Of a DNA stretch of 43,728 nucleotides, positions 24,081-33,000 are shown piece after piece. Position 1 is the stretch's first letter; every line of letters starts with the position of its first letter. Position numbers and translations under genes: made by a program. The notes beneath the pieces were generated by a model. The model was not told the origin of the DNA, did not search any database, and saw nothing but the letters and a program-made list of their open reading frames with translations. This DNA is from a bacterium (GTDB lineage: Bacteria > Auribacterota > Auribacteria > Auribacterales > Auribacteraceae): positions 1-43,728 of the forward strand of contig JAHDNF010000018.1 of assembly GCA_018435605.1 (NCBI GenBank), written 5' to 3'.

Positions 24081-27000
24081 ATGCGACAGCTACGAAACAA
24101 ATGTATTGCTCTGGTATGTTACTACAGCTTAATCGTATCGTCAATACCGGTTTATGGGGCTGATAGTCAAGTTAAAAAGGTGGAAAAAACAAATGATTTA
24201 ATGCGCATAACAGTAAATAATAATACTTATCACCACATGTGTATAGTTGAAGACATAAAAGATATTTACAATGCGCCTTCAAAAATGATTGTTAAGGAAA
24301 ATGACGATACTTGTATAGATGTCACTTTTGAATACGCAAACAGCGGATTTGTATCACTAGAATCATATCTGATCGCTAACCCCGGTGATGTTGATTCCGA
24401 CTTTGTAAATGATATGGAAGAATTTTCCTTACATCTGAGCAATCCATATAATATGGACTCGGATAACGATGGAATCACAGATGGCAGAGAAATAATCATA
24501 TTCAAATCTAATCCTAATAACCCCGATAGTGACGGCGATGGGCTACTAGATTCCACAGAAATTCCTACATATACTAAAAACAACTTTTACCACGATTTCA
24601 ATAATGACGGATATCCTGATATAATCTTTGTTAATCACAATGGCTATCCCTATATTTGTTGGGGCAATGCTGGAAATACATTTTCAGAGAAAACTGAATT
24701 GCCTTGCATGTATGCAATCCCCTGCAAGGTTGCTGATATCAATCAGGATGGTTATCTCGACATAGTCATGGGAATCCATAGAACCGCAAATTACGTATAT
24801 AGCACAAATTCATTGATATACTGGGGTAATGCTCAAGCTACTTTTACAAACGTAACACAGCTACCAACTGTAGGGTGTATGGATTTATGTATTGACGATA
24901 TCGATAATGACGGTTACTTCGATATTGTGTTCGCGAACAATAAACAAAGCTCAGATACTTATGCCATTAATTCATACATATACTGGGGCAATCCATCCTA
25001 TACCTACAGCGAAAGAACAGATTTGTATACCGAAGGCGCAACGGGAGTTGCTGTAGCCGATCTTAACAAAGACGGCTATAAAGATATAGTGTTCTGCAAT
25101 AATCTCACTGCGCCAAGCAATATCGCTCCATATTCATATATTTACTGGGGTGGTCAAAACCGAACATTTACATCGCGTTCAGAGCTGTCAACAGAAGGCG
25201 CTGAAGATTGTGAACTTGCAGATTTCAATGGAGACGGTTGGTTGGACATCATTTTTGTCAACGGAGTAAATGCAAATCGCAACGCATACTTATACTGGGG
25301 AGGCAAAATTGCGCCATATACGACAAAGCTAGAGTTACCTACTTATGAGGCAATAGATATTTCTGTTGCCGACCTTAATAACGACCAATATCTTGATATT
25401 GTCATCACAAACTACCATAATTGGAATGACGAGTTAAATTCTAATGCGACCAATTCTTTCATTTACTGGGGCAATCCAAACAAAACTTTTGATAAAAAGA
25501 CCGAATTACCTACTCGTGGTGCAAAAGCCAGCGATATTGCTGACCTGAACAACGATGGGTATCTCGATATCATTTTCGGCAATGACTATGACGGCACACA
25601 TTATCTGAATTCATATATATATTGGGGTGATGCCAGTTACCGCTATAAAAAGCGAACAGAAATACCAACAGCGGGCGTATGGGACGTTTCCATAGGATAT
25701 GCGACTTTATCAAAATTTGGTGGAGGAAGCAATCCGGTTGAAGAAGATAGCGATGGAGACGGCCTGCCGGATAAATTGGAAAAAGACATAGGAACGGATC
25801 CCGACAATCCGGATACTGATGGTGACGGCATGACAGATGGCTGGGAATATAGCAACTACCTAAATCCTTTAAATAGTGAGGATGCTCAAGTTGACAACGA
25901 TTTGGATAATTTAAGCAATCTTGAAGAATTTCTTTACGGCTGTCTGCCAGGCAATCCCGATACCGATGGTGATGGTTTGACTGACGGTGAAGAGATACAT
26001 ATTTACTTGACCTCGCCATTATCAAAAGATACCGATGGTGATGGCTTGACCGATAAAGAAGAATTAACGGCAGGATTAAAACCGGAACTAAATCCAGAGT
26101 TTCAAATTAACTCATTTACAGCAGGCAAGCAATCATATCCTTCAGTTTCTTTTAATGGAGAACGATATTTGGTCTCTTGGACAAGTTTTGGCCAGGATGG
26201 AAGCGAAGAATGTGTTGTATCAAAGTTACTTAATCTTAATGGTTCTTTTTTCTCCGATGAAACAATAGTAAACTCCTATTTTAACTCTGCACAGCTCTAT
26301 CCTAAAACGGCTTCAATTGGAAATCAATTTTGTATAGTTTGGACAGGAAGTGGACAGGGGGACAATGGTGGTATATTTGGACGATTAGCAGACAATGAAG
26401 GCATCCTTCAAGACAGTACGTTGTTAATCAATACAATAACCAACAACACTCAAGGAAATCCTGATATCGCTTCGAATAAATCGAACAATACTTTTGCGGT
26501 TGTATGGCATAGCTATGCTCAAAACACGGTCGATGTATGTTGCAGATTACTAAACTCCGACCTGAGTTTTAAGGGAGAAGAATTCTATTTGAATTCTTAT
26601 ACGCCAAATGAACAAATGTATCCTTCTATTGCATGCAACAATTCAAATTATTTAGCAACATGGGAAAGCTATGGCCAAGATGAAAACGGCCTCGAAATAT
26701 ATGGGGTTATACTGGATAAGAACGGCTATAAAACAGGTAATGAGTTCAGGATTAATAAGACAATCTTGAATAATCAAAGAGCTTCTGCTGTTTTTTCTGA
26801 CGGTAAGAATTTTCTTGTGGTTTGGCAAAGCGATGTTGATACAGGTATATACGGACAATTATTGGATAACGACGGTTTTTTTATCGGCTCTGAAATCAAA
26901 ATTAACACTTATACACAAACCAACACAAACCCATCTGTTGCTTCAAATGGAAGCACATATCTAGTTATATGGGAATCTCTGGATGATAACGCATTAGGAA

Positions 27001-30000
27001 TATATGGACGGATTCTTGATAATGACGGTTTTTTTATCGGCTCTGAATTTAAAATCTCATATTCGGTGACTGCATCAAATCCATCAGCATCATCCGATGG
27101 GAAAGATTATATAGTTGTATGGGATGGAAACACTTCAAACGGCGATCAGGATGGTGTTTATGGAAGAAAAATATATTTTATAACTGGTACCGATCCTTCA
27201 AATGCAGATACTGATAATGATGGAATTAAAGACGGTTGGGAAGTTCACAATCGTCTAAACCCAAATGATCCGCTTGATGCAAAATTAGATTTTGATGGCG
27301 ATGGCGTAAATAATATCACTGAATATCTAAACAGCACAAATCCGAACAACCCTGATTCAGATAATGATGGATTGAACGATAATGAGTTTTACCTATACGG
27401 AACTTCTCCGTTGAATCCGGATTCCGATAATGATGGTATGCCCGATGGCTGGGAAATTCTTTACGGGCTTAGTCCTCTTAATCCGAACGATGTATTATTT
27501 GATGTTGATAATGACAACATTCCCAATATCCAAGAATATCTCTTCGGAACCAGTCCGATACAATCGAATATCACCGGTTCGATTGCCGGAGAATTTGTTG
27601 TTGATGCGTCTGGTGCAGCAAATTATAAAATACCTATTGTTGTGACTCCTGGGACCGCTGGTATGGAGCCAGATATCTCGTTGAATTATAGTACGACTTC
27701 TGGTAACAGTATTATGGGCATAGGCTGGTCTTTCAGTGGATTATCTATGATTACTCGCGCTCCCGCAACGCTTGTTCATGACGGATTTGTTGACGGAGTA
27801 GATTTTGACTCAAACGATCGTTTTGCGTTAGACGGGCAAAGACTCTTCACGATTAATAACGGAACTTATGGGGGCGATGGCACAGAATATCGGACAGAAA
27901 ATGAAACTTTTACGAAAGTCGTATCCTATGGTTCGTCTGGAAATAGCCCTTCGTATTTTAAAGCATGGACGAAAGCAGGCCTTATTATGGAATATGGCTT
28001 TAGCTCCGATTCAAAAATAAAAGTCAATTTTGAAAACGATCCTGACAATGAGACGGTATTTATGTGGCTAGTCACCCGAATAATAGATACAAAAGGTAAC
28101 TACATTAAATTCAATTATACAAAGACTGATGAAGATGAATTTTGCTTAACTCAAATAGATTATACCGGCAATATAAATACGGGATTAGTTCCATATAATT
28201 CAATTAAATTTGAATATGAAACAAGACCGGATATCCGAATATCCTATCAATCCGGATCAAAATCCAAATCAAGCCTGAGATTAACCAGTATAAAGTGTTA
28301 TGCAGAATCAAATATAGTTCGAAGCTACAAATTCGATTACAAACCACAAGCCGACGATACTAAAGTCAAGTACTCGCGTCTGATTGGAATAACCCAATAT
28401 GGCAGTGATGGAAAAGCTTTACCAAAAACTGTATTCGACTGGAAAGATGGCGAGCTTAGTTTTACACAGCTACCTCATTTTCAGACAAACTATGGATATG
28501 GATTCGGAGTATTGCAAGCAGAACTGAATGGCGACGGCAAAACGGACTTATTAGGTTGGGGCACTTTTGGCGATGGACATCAGCTTATATTTCTACCTTT
28601 TCTATCAAATGGCGATGGAACTTTTACATATAATGCGAGCTGGTTCTATAATACTGGAGATGGATATAGGAATGTTACAAATCCTGATCCAAATTCTACT
28701 CTCGAGCCATTTAATTTGATTCCTATAGATCTTAATGGAGATGGATTAACGGATTTTGTGCATATGCGTACTGATGATGCCACACACAAAATGCTTTTAG
28801 TATCACATTTATCAAATGGAAATTGTGGTTTTGTGAAAAAGAACACCTATAATACTGGTGAGCAATATGCAAATCGAAGTCCGAATGGGATTGAACCATA
28901 TGATCTTTTACAAGCAGATATAAATGGCGATGGATTAATGGATTTCGTTCATGTGAAAACAGAACTAAACAGTAACTTAGTTTTTATTATGCATAAGTCA
29001 AATGGCGATGGGACGTTTTCCAGAAGTGGCGAATATTACACAAATGTCCCTTTTACTCGTAGAGATATATTAGGAGCTTCATACAATGTTTTCTCTGCTG
29101 ATATAAATTCTGACGGATTGATTGATTTAATTCATATGCACCCTGACAGCAATTCAAAATTAGTGATAAGAACATATTTATCTGATGGAAAAGGTAGTTT
29201 TACACAAGGCGCTATTTTTTATACCAACGATATATACAACGAAAGCACTCAAGGACAAGGACCTTTTAATGTTACTCCAATAGATCTCAATGGCGATGGA
29301 AATATGGATTTTCTCCATATGATGGTCAACGCTTCTAATGGAATAATGATATTTGTCCCTTATTTTTCTATTGGAGATGGAACATTTAAACGAGGATATG
29401 AATTTGTTACAAATGAAACATATAACCATCTTCCTCCAAGTGGCGCAGGAGAATTTAATTTATTTCCTGCTGACATAAATGCCGATGGACTATCAGACAT
29501 TGTTCATGCAAAAAGAGTTGAAAATTCAGATACTGAGATCAGCTTAACAGTTTATCTCTCAAAAGGAGATGGAAGCTTCGTAAAACAACCGAATTTCTCT
29601 CTGGATGATCAATTTAGCAATCATGAAGTAAGGCCTCTTAATATATTGCAAGGAGATATTAATGGAGATGGATTAACGGATATAATTAGATTAAGAGTCA
29701 ACAATAATTACAAATTAACTTTTATGCCTTATACATTATCAGGGAACTATCCCAAAAATATTACAAAAATCAAAGACGGAATGGAAGTTGAAACTAATAT
29801 CAACTATAAGCCATTAACAGATAGTACAGTCTATACTCGCGAAAACACTTCCGGATATCCCAAAACGTATAATCCTGAAAATCCAGTGATGGATATTCAA
29901 CCGCCGTCTTATGTAGTTAGTTCTTATTCTACAAGTGATGGATTAGGCGGACAATATACCAGATCATACCTCTATGGTGGGTCAAAAATGAGTCTTAAAC

Positions 30001-33000
30001 GAGGTATGCTCGGATTCCACTGGATGAAAGTCTTGGATAATCAGACGAATATACAAAATTATTCGGAATATTTACAGGATTATCCTTATATAGGCATGCC
30101 ATTAAAATCTACCGTAATATTGCTTACAAACAATAAGACTCTAAGCACTTCAGAGAATACTTATGGATCCATTGATTATGATGGTGGAAAACGACATTTC
30201 GTATATTCCAAGAAAAGCATAGAAAAAAGTTATGAACTCAACGGAAACTTAACAACCCATGTAACTACTGAAAATATCTATGACACTTATGGTAATGCCA
30301 CAAAAATTACTGTTGATTCTAATGATGGGCATAAGAAAACCACCATCAATAATTATTTTAATGATGTATCAAAATGGTTCTTGGGCAGACTTTTAAGAGC
30401 GGAAGTAACTTCTGAAGCACCAAATCAAGATTCCAAAACACGCATATCAAGTTTTGCATATGACGCAGAAACAGGACTTTTAACTTATGAAATAATAGAA
30501 CCAAAGACATCCATAAGTCTTGTTACAAAATATGAATATGACGAGTTTGGAAATAAAATCCAAGTCACTACAGGAGGAAATTCTTTAACACCTGTTGATC
30601 CGATTTTGACTACATCATTTCAGGTATCACCTACTAATGTATCTATTCAAGTAAATGGTAAAACGGAATTTACTTTAGTCTCCAATATTGATTCCGGAAC
30701 CTATTGTTTATCGGGTGCGAAATGGAGCATTGACGGTGGAGGAACTATCGATTCTGCTACCGGAGTTTTCCACGCAGGTCAGAATGCAGGTGGTCCGTTT
30801 ACTGTAACTGCGGAATATAATGGATATAAAGTTAAGACAGCACTAAGGGTTATTGCTCAATCTAATCCTCTCATAACCATTAAAGCCAATAAACTTTTTA
30901 ATAGTTTCTCTTTTGCCTCAAATGGAACTCAAAGTGTATTGGCGTGGGATGAATCATCAAATGTGTATGCACAGATTTTTAATTCAAACTGGAATACATC
31001 AACCGGTGAAATTTCAATAGATCCAACACATTCTCAGGAATTTAATCCTGTACTTGCTTCAGTATACTCGAATTTTTATGTCGTATGGGAAAACAATGGA
31101 TTGGATGGTGATGGTTTTGGTATTTTTGGAACGTATTTGTCAAATGTTGGAGTTCTGTCGAATGGATGTCAAATTAACCCTTCATGGAGCGGGCAACAAA
31201 AAAATCCATCTATCGCGTCTAGCAGTGATAATTACCTTGTTGCTTGGACTAACAATAATGATGGGAGTGGTTATGGAATTTCTATCCGGATTTTCAACGA
31301 ATATGGAAGTGCCGCCAGCCCTCAGTATGATATAAATAATTATACGACCGGGGATCAATGGCGACCATCAATTGCTTCTGATGGTTCTTATTATCTCACT
31401 ATATGGGATGGGCAGGGTGCACAAGGCGATGGAATTTATGGGCAATTAATGGCAAAAAATGGATACTTCCCGTATGGCGATATTAATTTCAACATATTTG
31501 TAAACGAATCCAATCATTTCAGCACAAACACTTCCATTGCATCCGCAAAATACAACTCTAAATATCTTGCTGTATGGGAATACGGCGATGGATCAGAATC
31601 GACACAATCATCCAAATATAACAGCGAAATCTATGGAAGAATAATATCAAATACCACTTCATTTCCGTCTGGAGCGGCTTTTAAAATCAGTACTGGAACA
31701 GATAATTATAAATACCGACCTCAGGTTGTATCAGATGGAACAGACTTTTTTGCGGTATGGGCAAGTATCAATGCTTATTCGTCAACAGCTTCCGTTTGGG
31801 CGGCATATATTCCGTCAACCGTAACAGCTTCAACAGCATCCACAGCTATGACGATTTTTAAATTAGCAGAATATTCGGTTGCAGATTGGATTGACGACGG
31901 TATAAACGGTGGAGCAAAGATCGTTAAGCAAGGCGACTATTATTATGCTTGCTGGAAAACTAAACGATCAACCGATGACAACTTTGATATTGTCGGAGCT
32001 AAAATTCCTGCAAGTAATCAAGGCGATATAGACTATGATGGTTTGACCAATAATCAAGAGTATCTACTCGGAACTAATCCATGTCTTGCTGATACTGACG
32101 GTGATGGTTTATCCGATGGACAGGAAGTCAACACCTATCACACTGACCCATGCAACCCTGATACTGATTTCGATGGATACCCTGATAATACTGATCCCGA
32201 TCCGCTTGACCCGAACAACCCGGAAGTACAAGATAATACAGAATCTCCGGATAATAATTATGAACCAAGTACCGAAGAAGCACGTATCACACAATTGGTG
32301 TACGATTCTAAAGGCAGATTCCCTATACAGACGATAAACACTCTGGGGCATGCTCAATCATCTATTTATGACTCAAAACTCGGCGTGGCTACATCTACAA
32401 CAGGACCCAACGGATTAACCACAACATGGGAATACGACGGGTTCGGCAGAAAAATTAAAGAAACCAGAGCAGATAATACAACCACTATATGGATGAATGT
32501 ATCGTGTGCTGATTCTGTTAATTGCCCTCAAAATTCCTCATACTTGACATACACCAAATCTTCCGGTTCTGTACCGTCAATTGTTTATTATGATAAACTC
32601 GGACGCGAACTCAGGGCACGAACTACAGGATTTAATGGCAACAACATTTTCAAAGATAAACAATACAACAACCTCGGGCAACTTACGCGGGAATCTCGAA
32701 ACTATTTTGGTGGTGATACTATTTACTGGACAACATACCAGTATGATCTTATCGGTAGAGCAATAAAGGTAACTACGCCTGATAATAATATTACGACAAC
32801 AACATATAACGGACTGAGTACAACCATAACTAATGCCCTCAATCAAACAGTAACCCACACAAACAACAGTCAGGGCAAACTGGTTAAAATTGTCGACGGA
32901 ATGGGGTATATTACCCGATACATTTATGATGCGCTGGGCAACCTTACACAATCAATAGATCACAACGGCAACACTGTAAATATCTACTACGATCAGCGCG

